A stretch of DNA of 64,000 nucleotides from Lentisphaerota bacterium (GTDB lineage: Bacteria; Verrucomicrobiota; Lentisphaeria; Victivallales; Victivallaceae). The stretch spans positions 186,001-250,000 of the forward strand of contig CP071032.1 of the NCBI GenBank assembly GCA_017134815.1. The letters are read 5' to 3'. Under the pieces are notes generated by a model. The model saw nothing but the letters and a program-made list of their open reading frames with translations. It was not told the DNA's origin and ran no database searches. This document shows positions 43,528-51,875 of the stretch, one piece after another. Numbering within the stretch: position 1 is the stretch's first letter; each line of letters begins with the position of its first letter. A program made the position numbers and the translations under genes.

Positions 43528-44152
43528 GCACCTGAGCAACGGCTCGACGGGCATTTTCAGTGATTCTATCCCAGTTGCCGTTTTCTATATCATCGTTATA
43601 GATAATGTCTTCAACAGTGACAGCGCAAACCTGCGGCAATTCAAGGTAATCCTTGGCATTTTGGGTGCTGATACCCCCTTTGGGGAAAATATCAATGGGC
43701 AGGTGTTCAAAAGGCTCTAGAATTGATTCCAGGTAATCCACTCCGCCTGATGCTTCAGCGGGGAAGAATTGAAAGTCAACTACGCCGTTGATCAGGATGT
43801 TTTCAATATCAGTGGCTGTACTTGCTCCGGGGGCAAAAGCAATTTTCTTTTTGGCGGCGGTTTTGATGGTATCCGGGTTAACACCGGGAGAGGTCGCGAA
43901 CTTTGCTTTGCAATCAAATGCCCGCAGCAGTTGATCACGGTTGAGGATGCCGCCCGCACCAATAAGGAAATCAGGAAATTCTCTGGCGATTTCTCTAATA
44001 GCTTTACTGTCGCTGTGGCGCCGGAAAGTCATTTCCATTACTGGCAGACCTCCTTTAAACAGGGCCTCAGCAACATGAAGGGCATCGTCGGTTTCGATTT
44101 CCTTTATTTTCAAAATTGGAATGATTTTAAATCTCCCCAAAGCAGCAAACAT
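43514..44152 (-). CDS. eda: KDPG/KHG aldolase family protein (Eda) with substituted Schiff-base lysine
   Basis: 212 residues, normal Eda length. Aligned by hand to E. coli Eda, the substrate-binding Glu45 and Arg49 are conserved (PVMEMTFR; E40, R44). GAGGILN, SPGVNPD and FFPAEASGG are also present. The Schiff-base Lys133 (FKFFPAE in E. coli) is Gln128 (codon CAA, 43769-43771). The aligned position of Thr161 (CPTGGIS) is Lys158 (FPKGGIS, codon AAA, 43679-43681), on the neighbouring barrel strand. This is either an aldolase with a relocated lysine or a family member with another activity. It is divergent from purD. Cytoplasmic. Confidence 0.8.
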   Translation of the reverse strand: MFAALGRFKIIPILKIKEIETDDALHVAEALFKGGLPVMEMTFRRHSDSKAIREIAREFPDFLIGAGGILNRDQLLRAFDCKAKFATSPGVNPDTIKTAAKKKIAFAPGASTATDIENILINGVVDFQFFPAEASGGVDYLESILEPFEHLPIDIFPKGGISTQNAKDYLELPQVCAVTVEDIIYNDDIENGNWDRITENARRAVAQVHELP

Positions 44153-44182
44153 TATAAGTTGGGCCTTTCTTTTATTTTTATT

Positions 44183-44210
44183 TTGTCCTTTTTATTATAT
44201 AGGTTATAAT
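44183..44210 (+). promoter_or_regulatory. Candidate sigma-70-type promoter for purD
   Basis: TTGTCC (44183-44188) and TATAAT (44205-44210) are separated by 16 bases, about 64 bases before the purD start. It lies in the divergent eda-purD intergenic region. Confidence 0.5.
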
Positions 44211-44273
44211 AACGAAATCAAAAGCTATTTTAAAAAAGTTCGTTTAATATTTTACCAAAAGAAAGGATTTTCG

Positions 44274-45557
44274 ATGAAAGTGTTGGTCGTAGGCAGTGGC
44301 GGGAGGGAACATACCCTTTGCTGGAAACTTGGTCAAAGTCCTATGGTGGATAAATTATATTGCGCTCCGGGAAATGCCGGAATTGCCGGCGTGGCTGAAT
44401 GTGTTGATATTGATGTGCTCGAACTTGATAAACTGGCGAAGTTTGCAGTTGATAACGCAATAGATTTCGCAGTAGTGGGACCGGAGGCTCCGCTTTGTGC
44501 CGGGCTTGTTGATGTTTTCAAGGCAAAGGGAATAAAGGTATTCGGGCCTTCTAAGGAAGCAGCTAGACTTGAAGGCAGCAAGGATTTTGCCAAGCAGTTC
44601 ATGCTTAAGTATAATATTCCGACCGCGAAGGCTGCTTCTTTTACTGCCGCGACACCGGCGGAAGAGTATATTCGTGAGGAGTTTGCGGGTGGCGCTGAAG
44701 GTATAGTTATCAAGGCCGACGGTCTGGCCGCAGGAAAGGGAGTATGCGTGGCTGAAAACGAAGAAACCGCGATAGAGTTCATGCGCTCCTGCCTTGACGG
44801 GGTTTTTGGCGATTCCGGTTCTCAGGTGCTTATCGAGGAATGCCTGTTTGGAGAGGAAGCCTCTATTCTGGCATTGACTGACGGTAAAACCATTGTTCCC
44901 CTGGTCAGTTCGCAGGATCATAAACGTGCCTTCGATAATGATGAAGGGCCCAATACCGGCGGCATGGGCGCTTATTCGCCGGCTCCGGTTGTAGATGCGG
45001 TAACTATGGAAGTTGTCAACTCACAGATACTGGATAATTTCCTGAAAGGCATCCAGGCTGAAGGCCTTGATTTTAAAGGTCTGCTTTTTGTCGGCATAAT
45101 GGTCAATGAGCATGGCCCAAAAGTGCTGGAATTTAATGTCAGGTTTGGAGATCCGGAGGTGCAGGCGGTAATGTGCCGGCTCGAAAGCGATCTGCTTGAT
45201 GTTATGCTGAAAACTGCGGAAGGCAGACTTGACGAAGCCGAACTGGTGTGGTCTGATGACCCGGCGGTTTGCGTAGTTATGGCTTCAGGCGGGTATCCGG
45301 GATCTTATGAGAAAGGTTTTGAGATTACGGGGCTTGAGGAGGCCGAAGGTGAGGGGGCTGTAGTTTTTCATGCCGGAACTTCGTTTAAGGACGGCCGGAT
45401 AGTAAATTCAGGCGGCCGGGTTCTTGGAGTGACTGCCCGTGGCGGGGATATTGCAGCGGCAATTGCCAATGCCTATGCTGCTGTAGACAAGATCCACTGG
45501 CAGGGGTGTTTTTGTCGTCGGGATATTGGATTCAGAGCTTTAGCCCGTCAAAAGTAG
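44274..45557 (+). CDS. purD: Phosphoribosylamine-glycine ligase
   Basis: 427 residues, the usual length for PurD. It catalyses ATP-dependent ligation of glycine to phosphoribosylamine, the second step of purine synthesis. The N-terminal motif KVLVVGSGGREHTLCWKLG is diagnostic. VGPEAPLCAGL, GPSKEAARLEGSKDFAKQFM and the ATP-grasp segment IVIKADGLAAGKGV follow. Then come SQDHKRAFDNDEGPNTGGMG, EFNVRFGDPEVQ and a C-terminal VVMASGGYPG domain. Start ATG 44274 has GAAAGGA seven bases upstream; the frame is open a further 51 codons without support. A lipoprotein gene follows on the same strand. Confidence 0.96.
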   Translation: MKVLVVGSGGREHTLCWKLGQSPMVDKLYCAPGNAGIAGVAECVDIDVLELDKLAKFAVDNAIDFAVVGPEAPLCAGLVDVFKAKGIKVFGPSKEAARLEGSKDFAKQFMLKYNIPTAKAASFTAATPAEEYIREEFAGGAEGIVIKADGLAAGKGVCVAENEETAIEFMRSCLDGVFGDSGSQVLIEECLFGEEASILALTDGKTIVPLVSSQDHKRAFDNDEGPNTGGMGAYSPAPVVDAVTMEVVNSQILDNFLKGIQAEGLDFKGLLFVGIMVNEHGPKVLEFNVRFGDPEVQAVMCRLESDLLDVMLKTAEGRLDEAELVWSDDPAVCVVMASGGYPGSYEKGFEITGLEEAEGEGAVVFHAGTSFKDGRIVNSGGRVLGVTARGGDIAAAIANAYAAVDKIHWQGCFCRRDIGFRALARQK

Positions 45558-45623
45558 TTTGCGGATTTGAATATTTATTTTGTTAATAATAGGTTATATT
45601 GTTCATCATTTGGAGATTATAAA

Positions 45624-46016
45624 ATGAAAAAAATGCTTTCAATTGTTGCGTTTGTGGTCGTAACCGTTGTGTTAACGGGGTGTTCGAGTTTGGAAACAAC
45701 AGAGAAATTTAACTCACTTGGTATTTCAACCGCCAAGACAAAACCTGTCGCTCATGTCAATGTTGATATCTGGGGAGTTTTCCTGTTTAACAGTATTCCA
45801 ATCATGTCAGGCAGTGTTAATACTGCCGGAAAACTGTCGGCCTTTATGGATACGGTCACCCTGGATAACGCGATGCTGATGATGACCAGACGTGCCCGTG
45901 GAATAGGTGCCAGCAAGGTTCTGAACGTTACTTCTGACATCAGAAGCTACTGGCTCTGGTATACTTTGCTTTTCTGGTGCCGTGAAGTACAGGTTTCAGG
46001 TACTGCTGTAGAATAA
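45624..46016 (+). CDS. Small lipoprotein, unknown function
   Basis: A 130-residue protein with signal peptide and lipobox VLTGC (lipidated Cys about 19). The mature part has two short hydrophobic strands (HVNVDIWGVFLFNSIPIMSG), MTRRARGIGASKVLNVTSD and an aromatic stretch (YWLWYTLLFWCREVQVSG). This layout of a beta-strand, GA.KVLN...S and a tryptophan-rich strand is seen in small outer-membrane-associated lipoproteins, but I cannot name the family. Start ATG 45624 with TGGAG; the open frame begins earlier without support. A strong terminator follows. Confidence 0.75.
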   Translation: MKKMLSIVAFVVVTVVLTGCSSLETTEKFNSLGISTAKTKPVAHVNVDIWGVFLFNSIPIMSGSVNTAGKLSAFMDTVTLDNAMLMMTRRARGIGASKVLNVTSDIRSYWLWYTLLFWCREVQVSGTAVE

Positions 46017-46032
46017 AATCAGACAGTGATTT

Positions 46033-46067
46033 AACTCATCCGGCTTCTTGCCGGGTGAGTTTTTTTT
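46033..46067 (+). terminator. Rho-independent terminator after the lipoprotein gene
   Basis: AACTCATCCGGC and GCCGGGTGAGTT form a 12-bp stem (one G-U or mismatch) with a TTCTT loop, followed by eight T residues. Confidence 0.92.
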
Positions 46068-46383
46068 ATGTACAGGGAGTTTTTTATCTGTCCGCATTCG
46101 AAGTATTCTATAATTTCTGGAATTGAATTGGTGTGAACCCAGCGGTCCTCTGCGACGAAAAGTGATGACTCAGTTCCCCGCTGTGGGGGGGATTATTGCA
46201 ATCTCTTTTTGCAGCACTCGGCCGGACATGGTTCGAAATATCGTGCCTGGTTGGTACTGCGAACACTTACAGCGAAGTTATAATTATTTTTCAGAATTTT
46301 TCTCTAAAATGAGCTTGAATATTTAAAATGCCAATACATATTAAGGGCTCACCAACGCAAAACGCTAACGACATCAGTAAAGT
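46068..46383. other. Intergenic before the tRNA-Phe pair, no gene
   Basis: About 315 bp without a supported ORF. It contains GC-rich segments able to pair (CCAGCGGTCCTCTGCG; CCCCGCTGTGGGGGGG) in otherwise AT-rich DNA. The region could encode a small RNA, but I recognise none (not 6S, SRP or tmRNA by eye). It should also hold the tRNA-Phe promoter. Confidence 0.35.
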
Positions 46384-46459
46384 GGCGGGATAGCTCAGTC
46401 GGTAGAGCAGGGGACTGAAAATCCCTGTGTCGCCAGTTCGATTCTGGCTCCTGCCACCA
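46384..46459 (+). tRNA. tRNA-Phe (anticodon GAA), copy 1
   Basis: 76 bases with encoded CCA. Acceptor GGCGGGA/TCCTGCC, D arm GCTC/GAGC, anticodon loop CTGAAAA (GAA) on a GGGGA/TCCCT stem, T arm with TTCGATT loop. Identical to the second copy 29 bases downstream. Confidence 0.98.
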
Positions 46460-46488
46460 TCTTTGCTGAATGTCAATCATCCCAAAGT

Positions 46489-46564
46489 GGCGGGATAGCT
46501 CAGTCGGTAGAGCAGGGGACTGAAAATCCCTGTGTCGCCAGTTCGATTCTGGCTCCTGCCACCA
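46489..46564 (+). tRNA. tRNA-Phe (anticodon GAA), copy 2
   Basis: Identical in all 76 bases to copy 1, including CCA. The identity extends into the five bases before the gene (AAAGT), indicating a tandem duplication unit of 105 bp. Confidence 0.98.
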
Positions 46565-46612
46565 TTTTACTCCCCCTTCTATAAAGCCGTCTGGTGTGCC
46601 TGTTCAGCCGTT

Positions 46613-47863
46613 TTATTTTTTAAGTTTGTAAATTTCCGCGCCGTAGTCAATCAATAAGTTTACTGAAGCGGCATCAAATGCTTTGGGAATTTCAGCCTTG
46701 AGTACATCCTGGAATCTGTTTTTTGGACAGGCAAACAATTTAGAAAGCGACGGCATCATAAATATCGCCCGGTTTGAGCCTGGCATGTCATCAATTACGT
46801 TGATAAGGTCAAGTTCCCGTTTAAGGCGGACAGCTTTTAACAGCATGAATTTAGCAAACCCCATTGAATTGAATTTTTGCTCGCGGTTGTTCAAGAAACG
46901 CACATAATCTGAGTCCCAGAAATTGGTATCCTGGGTCATTCGCAGAACATCCAGCCCCTCGTCAAAAAGCTTATTGGTACTCATTCCATAAATTCGCAGA
47001 GCCTCCAGTTTGTAGTCAAATCCGGTACGGGCAACACCTGGAAACTGCATTGCGAAATCACAAAGTGCAAAAAACAGCTTGAATCTTGCCTGCTGCAGAG
47101 TTTGCAGCGGTTCTTTAAGGCGACGGCACTTATCTTGCTCAAAAATGCCGGGCAGCAGTCCGTACTTGCCGCATTCACACCTGCTTTCGAGCAGTGTCAT
47201 GCAGCATACAAAGAAGTTTACAGTAAAGCTTGAAATCTGCTTCTTTTCAAAATCTCCCTGCTTTAAACGCTCTGTCATCAAATTGTATATTTTGGCGACA
47301 GACAGTGGCTTTTCATTAACCATCCATTGTGCATTGAGGGTGAAAAGCAATTGCTCAATAATCGGCAGAGTTGTTATTTCAGCAAAGTTGTTGTTGTTAA
47401 TGCTGGAAAGCAAGTTAAGCTGATTACGCGAAAACTTTCCAATGTCCCCTTGTTTTGAAGAGTCAATAAAAGCGTCAATGGCTTCGATAAAGTCGTCAAA
47501 CTTGTACATTACCCAGCCGATTCTGGCCAGTTTATAGCCCTCATAGATGTGTATTTTCTCCAGGTCAAGGATAACTTTTTTTTCAAGTCCTGCAACAGAC
47601 ATGGCATGAATAATCCCATTCATAAAATATGGATCGAGCTTTGATGGGCAGGCTTGGCCGTACTGCATGAACTGGCAGTATTCTCTGAAAAGGTTCTTAA
47701 AAATTTCCATCGCAGCGAAAAAATCAGTGCTGGGCTTGCCGTCTCTCAGGTCAAGGCGTAAAAGTTCAAGCTGGCGGGTAGTATTTTCGTCAGTACCTGA
47801 TGATTGAACAGGCATAAAAACTGCAATTGCTGAAAAACATAAAAGAAATGATATTTTTTTCAT
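46613..47863 (-). CDS. Exported protein of unknown function
   Basis: A 416-residue protein with signal peptide 1-22 (KKISFLLCFSAIAVFMPVQS). The mature part is rich in helices. It has several Phe/Leu-rich segments and scattered Cys (YCQFMQYGQACPSKLD, CCMTLLESRCECGKYG, ACPKNRF), which fits a disulphide-bonded periplasmic protein. The regularly spaced helices recall TPR-like folds, but no repeat motif is clear. The better start is ATG 47863, with GGAGG six bases upstream; the ATG at 47869 touches the ribosome site. I do not recognise the family. It is divergent from the polyprenyl synthase gene. Confidence 0.7.
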   Translation of the reverse strand: MKKISFLLCFSAIAVFMPVQSSGTDENTTRQLELLRLDLRDGKPSTDFFAAMEIFKNLFREYCQFMQYGQACPSKLDPYFMNGIIHAMSVAGLEKKVILDLEKIHIYEGYKLARIGWVMYKFDDFIEAIDAFIDSSKQGDIGKFSRNQLNLLSSINNNNFAEITTLPIIEQLLFTLNAQWMVNEKPLSVAKIYNLMTERLKQGDFEKKQISSFTVNFFVCCMTLLESRCECGKYGLLPGIFEQDKCRRLKEPLQTLQQARFKLFFALCDFAMQFPGVARTGFDYKLEALRIYGMSTNKLFDEGLDVLRMTQDTNFWDSDYVRFLNNREQKFNSMGFAKFMLLKAVRLKRELDLINVIDDMPGSNRAIFMMPSLSKLFACPKNRFQDVLKAEIPKAFDAASVNLLIDYGAEIYKLKK

Positions 47864-48013
47864 CCTCATCCTCCAAAGCGCTGTAGAATCAATATAAATG
47901 CTTTATTTACTGGATTCAACGTAAAATTTATAATTCTATTCAAAACAATTTGATGAACGGTTTTCTTTAATTTTCTTAAGTGCTATATTATTCTGTAATT
48001 GAAAGGAATTAAC

Positions 48014-49081
48014 ATGCTTAATGAACTTAAAAATATTGCAGAGAAAATCAACAGAATTATTTTAAATGATGATTTTCCTTCAATCATTGAGCCCAGTTAT
48101 CTGCGGGGTACTGTGCTTGATTATCCGGGCAGGGGAGGAAAGCGGCTGCGTCCGGCATTGCTTTGCTGGTGTTGCGCCATGCTGGGTGGGGACATCAAAA
48201 AGGCTTTATATCCCGCTGCTGCTGCTGAGATTTATCATAACTGGACCCTGGTGCACGATGATATAATAGATGAAGACGATGTTCGCCGGGGACTCCCTTC
48301 AGCTCATGCTTCATTGGCAAAATATGCGCGTTCAAACTTTAAGGTCATAAGTTCAGGTGCCGGAAAATTCGGCCGTGACTTTGCAATGCTTGCCGGGGAT
48401 ATTCAGCAGGGATGGGCGGCAAATACCTTGCTTAAGGCTGCTGATCATGGCCTCAGCCCGGAGCTTACAATTGCTTTATCCCGCCGCATGCAGGAACTGG
48501 TAACCAGGGAGTTGATTTCAGGAGAGGCGCTGGATGTTGAGTTTCCGATGCGTGGTATAAATAATGTTACTTCGCGCGAACTGCTTGATATGCTGTATCT
48601 GAAAACCGGGGCACTGCTGCGATTTTGCGCTGAAGCCGGTACGGCTATCGCTCTTGAATCTACTGATTTTGATCGACCTGAAATCCGTAAGCTTGGCGAC
48701 TTCGCCTCTACTGCCGGAATTGCTTTCCAGCTGAGAGATGACTGGCTGGGGGTTTTTGGCAATTTCAGCAAATTTGGAAAAACTCTCGGTTCAGACCTGG
48801 CGGAAGGCAAGCCGACACTGTTGCTGTTAAAAGCCTGTGAGGCTCTCGAGCCTTATAAAAGGTCCAGGCTTCTGGGGCTTATTGGTCTTAAAAACTATTC
48901 CATGGATGTAATTGAGGAAGCACGGGAGCTCTTCATTGAGTCCGGCGCAGAAGAGTATGTTCGAAGGAAATCAGAACACCTGGCGGATGAGTCTAAAGCC
49001 ATTTTAAAAGAGTTCCCTGAAAACCAGTATCGCAGCTGGCTGCTGGAGCTTACTGATTACCTGGTGCACCGCGACAAATAA
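48014..49081 (+). CDS. Polyprenyl (geranylgeranyl/octaprenyl) diphosphate synthase family protein
   Basis: A 355-residue trans-isoprenyl diphosphate synthase. The first Asp-rich motif VHDDIIDEDDVRRG (D82, D83, D86) and the second FQLRDDWLG chelate Mg and bind the substrates. GGKRLRPAL is the isopentenyl diphosphate site. The second motif has DDWLG rather than DDxxD, which is common. It elongates allylic diphosphates for quinone or lipid chains; the product length cannot be read off. Start ATG 48014 with GAAAGGA; an in-frame TTG five codons upstream is rejected. Confidence 0.88.
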   Translation: MLNELKNIAEKINRIILNDDFPSIIEPSYLRGTVLDYPGRGGKRLRPALLCWCCAMLGGDIKKALYPAAAAEIYHNWTLVHDDIIDEDDVRRGLPSAHASLAKYARSNFKVISSGAGKFGRDFAMLAGDIQQGWAANTLLKAADHGLSPELTIALSRRMQELVTRELISGEALDVEFPMRGINNVTSRELLDMLYLKTGALLRFCAEAGTAIALESTDFDRPEIRKLGDFASTAGIAFQLRDDWLGVFGNFSKFGKTLGSDLAEGKPTLLLLKACEALEPYKRSRLLGLIGLKNYSMDVIEEARELFIESGAEEYVRRKSEHLADESKAILKEFPENQYRSWLLELTDYLVHRDK

Positions 49082-49089
49082 ATTGTTTT

Positions 49090-49119
49090 GCCGTTACTCC
49101 TTCAACAAGGCGTAACGGC
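49090..49119 (+). terminator. Weak rho-independent terminator after the polyprenyl synthase gene
   Basis: GCCGTTAC and GTAACGGC form an 8-bp stem around a 14-base loop, followed by TTTAAA. The T-tract is short. Confidence 0.5.
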
Positions 49120-49242
49120 TTTAAACTCACCAAAAAAAACAATATTTTTTTATTAAATTACTTCCGCGATAATTATTTCTCTGCTATATTAAAAGACTTT
49201 TATAGAAAAGACAGAGATATGTAAATTTATTAAGGTGTCCAT

Positions 49243-50040
49243 ATGCCCAAGATTCATCCTACTGCTGTAGTTGATCCTCAAGCGGAAATCGCCGACAGCG
49301 TTGAAATCGGCCCGATGTGTTATGTCGGCCCCAACGTGAAGCTCGGCGGGGGCTGCAGGCTTATTGCTCAATGTAATGTTGAAGGCTATACCACTCTTGG
49401 CGAAAATAATACTCTTTACCCGTTTTCGGCTCTTGGCCAGAATGCTCAGGATCTGAGTGTCGAAGGTGGCAAGACATACTTGAATATTGGTGACGGCAAT
49501 ACATTTCGCGAAGGAGTGTGTGTTCATACCGGAACCAAACCGGATTCAGAGACTGTTATAGGCAATGACTGTTATTTTATGAATAATACGCATGTTGCTC
49601 ACAACTGCAAGGTTGGTAATAATGTTATTATGGTTGGAGGCGCCAGCCTTGCCGGCTACTGTGAAATCGGTGACCGGGCAATTATGTCCGGGTTTTCCGG
49701 CATGCACCAGTTTGGGCGAGTGGGCAGGCTGGCTATGCTGAGTGCCTGTTCCGTTTTTTCTCAGGACATAGCACCGTTTATGATTGCGGAGGGCAGAAAT
49801 GGTCCGGTGCGAGGCGTAAACGTTGTTGGCTGCAAACGTGCCGGTATAAGTATGGCGGCAATAAAAGCGTTGAGGGATGTTTACAAAATTTTCTTCCGCA
49901 GCGGATTGAATTCTAAAAATGCGGTGGAGAAAATTGAGGCTGATATTGAGCGTCTGCCTGAGGTTCAGGAATTTCTGGACTTTCTTGCCAGCAGCAGTCG
50001 CGGGGTGCACCAGGGGCGTACTCCTGGTAGAAGAGCGTAA
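49243..50040 (+). CDS. lpxA: UDP-N-acetylglucosamine acyltransferase (lipid A synthesis)
   Basis: A 265-residue left-handed beta-helix protein with hexapeptide repeats (IHPTAVVDPQAEI, VEIGPMCYVGPNV, CKVGNNVIMVGG). The catalytic His lies in THVAHNCKVGN, matching the His125 site of E. coli LpxA. The conserved GMHQFGRVG (usually GVHQFVRIG) and the C-terminal helical domain with RAGIS follow. It transfers a 3-hydroxyacyl chain from ACP to UDP-GlcNAc, the first step of lipid A synthesis, and so indicates a Gram-negative outer membrane. The usual neighbours lpxD/fabZ/lpxB are absent here. Start ATG 49243; the ribosome site is weak (AAGGTG). Confidence 0.93.
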   Translation: MPKIHPTAVVDPQAEIADSVEIGPMCYVGPNVKLGGGCRLIAQCNVEGYTTLGENNTLYPFSALGQNAQDLSVEGGKTYLNIGDGNTFREGVCVHTGTKPDSETVIGNDCYFMNNTHVAHNCKVGNNVIMVGGASLAGYCEIGDRAIMSGFSGMHQFGRVGRLAMLSACSVFSQDIAPFMIAEGRNGPVRGVNVVGCKRAGISMAAIKALRDVYKIFFRSGLNSKNAVEKIEADIERLPEVQEFLDFLASSSRGVHQGRTPGRRA

Positions 50041-50083
50041 TTTCTAAAAATATTTAATTCACTAACTTTTGGAGATTTAATTT

Positions 50084-51745
50084 ATGGTAGATGCTTTAAA
50101 GAGGAACCATGAATTTGTTAGACGTTCAGGACCGGTTGTACTGGTTATAATGGATGGAGTCGGTTTTGGAAAGTATGCAGATGGAGACGCCTTTCTGAAA
50201 GCCTATACTCCTGAACTTGACAATTTAATGCAGACCTGTCCTTTTACTAAACTTAAAGCGCATGGACTGGCGGTTGGCATGCCCTCAAACGACGATATGG
50301 GCAACAGCGAAGTCGGGCATAACGCAATTGGCTGCGGGCGGGTTTTTTCTCAAGGGGCAAAGCTGGTCGAGGAAGCTATTGAATCCGGCAAAATGTTTGA
50401 CGGTGAAACCTGGAAGAAAGCCGTTGCCAATGTTAATGACAACGGCAGCACTCTGCACTTTATAGGTCTGTTTTCCGATGGCAATGTACACAGTAATATC
50501 CGCCATTTGAAAGCCATGATAAACACCGCGAAAAGTGAAGGTGTTAAAACTGTTCGAGTTCATGCTCTGCTTGACGGACGGGATGTCCCTGAGACTTCTG
50601 CCCTGGATTATATTGATCCGTTCGAGAAGTTTCTTAAAGGGTTGAACCGGGAAGGTGTGGATTATCGAATTGCTTCAGGCGGCGGTCGTATGCAGATAAC
50701 GATGGACCGTTACGGCGCTAACTGGGATATGGTGCGCAAAGGCTGGGAAACTCACGTTCTTGGCAAGGGCGCTTATTACAAAAATGCGCATGACGCGATC
50801 GTTGATTTGCGGGATAAATCTGGTGCGATAGATCAGGACCTGCCTCCATTTGTGATTTCGGATAATGGCGCTGATCCAGTTGGTCCGGTAAATGACGGTG
50901 ATTCTGTAATTTTATTTAATTTCAGGGGTGACCGCGCGCTTGAGATTACTGCTGCTTTTGAGCAGGGAAGTGAATTTGAGCATTTTGACCGGATTCGAGT
51001 GCCAAAAGTTTTTTATGCCGGCATGATGGAATATGACGGTGACCTTCATGTCCCAGCCAACTATCTGGTCAGTCCTCCTGAAATTGACCGTACTATGGGA
51101 GAGTTTCTTTGTGCTTCCGGCGAGAAGCAGCTGGCAATCAGTGAAACCCAGAAGTTTGGACATGTGACTTACTTTTTCAACGGCAATCGCCTTGGTAAGT
51201 TCGATGACAAGCTTGAAGACTATGTCGAAATCAGGTCGGATATCGTACCTTTCGAGCAGCGTCCCTGGATGAAAGCCGCTGAAATTACTGATAAGGTAGT
51301 TGATGCGATTGAGAATGATAATTACGGAATGATTCGTTTGAATCTGGCTAATGGTGATATGGTCGGGCATACTGGTGACTTTCAGGCTGTACTGGTAGCC
51401 ATGGGAACTGTTGATCTTTGTGTAAAACGTATTCGTCAGGCGGTTGAGAAGACTGGCGGGGTTATGATTATTTCCGCCGATCACGGTAATTCCGACGATA
51501 TGTATGAGCACAATAAAAAGACCGGCGAAATACTGCTGGATGCTGATACCGGTTTGAGAAGGCGCAAAACCAGTCATTCTCTGAACCCGGTGCCCTGTAT
51601 TGTCTATGACCCGGCGTCAAAGGGGGAGTACAGCAGTGAACTGAAAACCGGCCTGGGTATCAGCTCGCTTGCTGCGACCTGTATTGAATTGCTTGGTTAC
51701 GAGGCGCCGGAAGATTACGATCCAAGCGTCCTGCAGTTCAAATAA
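50084..51745 (+). CDS. gpmI: 2,3-bisphosphoglycerate-independent phosphoglycerate mutase
   Basis: A 553-residue two-domain enzyme of the alkaline phosphatase superfamily. It interconverts 3- and 2-phosphoglycerate in glycolysis and gluconeogenesis. Visible motifs are VLVIMDGVGFG (metal Asp), MGNSEVGHNAIG (phospho-Ser), LLDGRDVPETSA, GGRMQITMDRY, NFRGDRALEIT, YFFNG, NGDMVGHTGDF and SADHGNSDDM. Slightly longer than the roughly 510 residues usual in other bacteria, with an N-terminal extension (KRNHEFVRRS). Start ATG 50084. It follows lpxA by 43 bp and has its own terminator. Confidence 0.95.
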   Translation: MVDALKRNHEFVRRSGPVVLVIMDGVGFGKYADGDAFLKAYTPELDNLMQTCPFTKLKAHGLAVGMPSNDDMGNSEVGHNAIGCGRVFSQGAKLVEEAIESGKMFDGETWKKAVANVNDNGSTLHFIGLFSDGNVHSNIRHLKAMINTAKSEGVKTVRVHALLDGRDVPETSALDYIDPFEKFLKGLNREGVDYRIASGGGRMQITMDRYGANWDMVRKGWETHVLGKGAYYKNAHDAIVDLRDKSGAIDQDLPPFVISDNGADPVGPVNDGDSVILFNFRGDRALEITAAFEQGSEFEHFDRIRVPKVFYAGMMEYDGDLHVPANYLVSPPEIDRTMGEFLCASGEKQLAISETQKFGHVTYFFNGNRLGKFDDKLEDYVEIRSDIVPFEQRPWMKAAEITDKVVDAIENDNYGMIRLNLANGDMVGHTGDFQAVLVAMGTVDLCVKRIRQAVEKTGGVMIISADHGNSDDMYEHNKKTGEILLDADTGLRRRKTSHSLNPVPCIVYDPASKGEYSSELKTGLGISSLAATCIELLGYEAPEDYDPSVLQFK

Positions 51746-51774
51746 TTACCTGTATACAGTTATTTGTTTTCTTT

Positions 51775-51800
51775 CCCCGTCAATATGACGGGGATTTTTT
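51775..51800 (+). terminator. Rho-independent terminator of gpmI
   Basis: CCCCGTCA and TGACGGGG form an 8-bp stem with a 3-base ATA loop, followed by A and seven T residues. Confidence 0.92.
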
Positions 51801-51824
51801 TATGCACTTTGGATGATGCAGAAA

Positions 51825-51853
51825 TAAAAAAGCGCCTTCCATATGGAAGGCGC
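51825..51853 (-). terminator. Rho-independent terminator of the RRM protein gene
   Basis: A perfect palindrome GCGCCTTCC-ATAT-GGAAGGCGC. On the minus strand it is followed by six T residues, 22 bases after the stop at 51876. An A-run on the other side also makes it usable as a plus-strand element. Confidence 0.9.
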
Positions 51854-51875
51854 AAAAAATCAACAAACGCTGGTT

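Noticed and set aside
44121..44273. 51-codon upstream extension of purD
   Set aside because: The extension is hydrophobic and AT-rich, covers the promoter region, and lacks similarity to PurD, which normally starts MKVLVVGSGGREH.
50912..51577. 221-codon minus-strand frame
   Set aside because: It lies entirely within gpmI, whose motifs are unambiguous; the antisense translation has no recognisable features.
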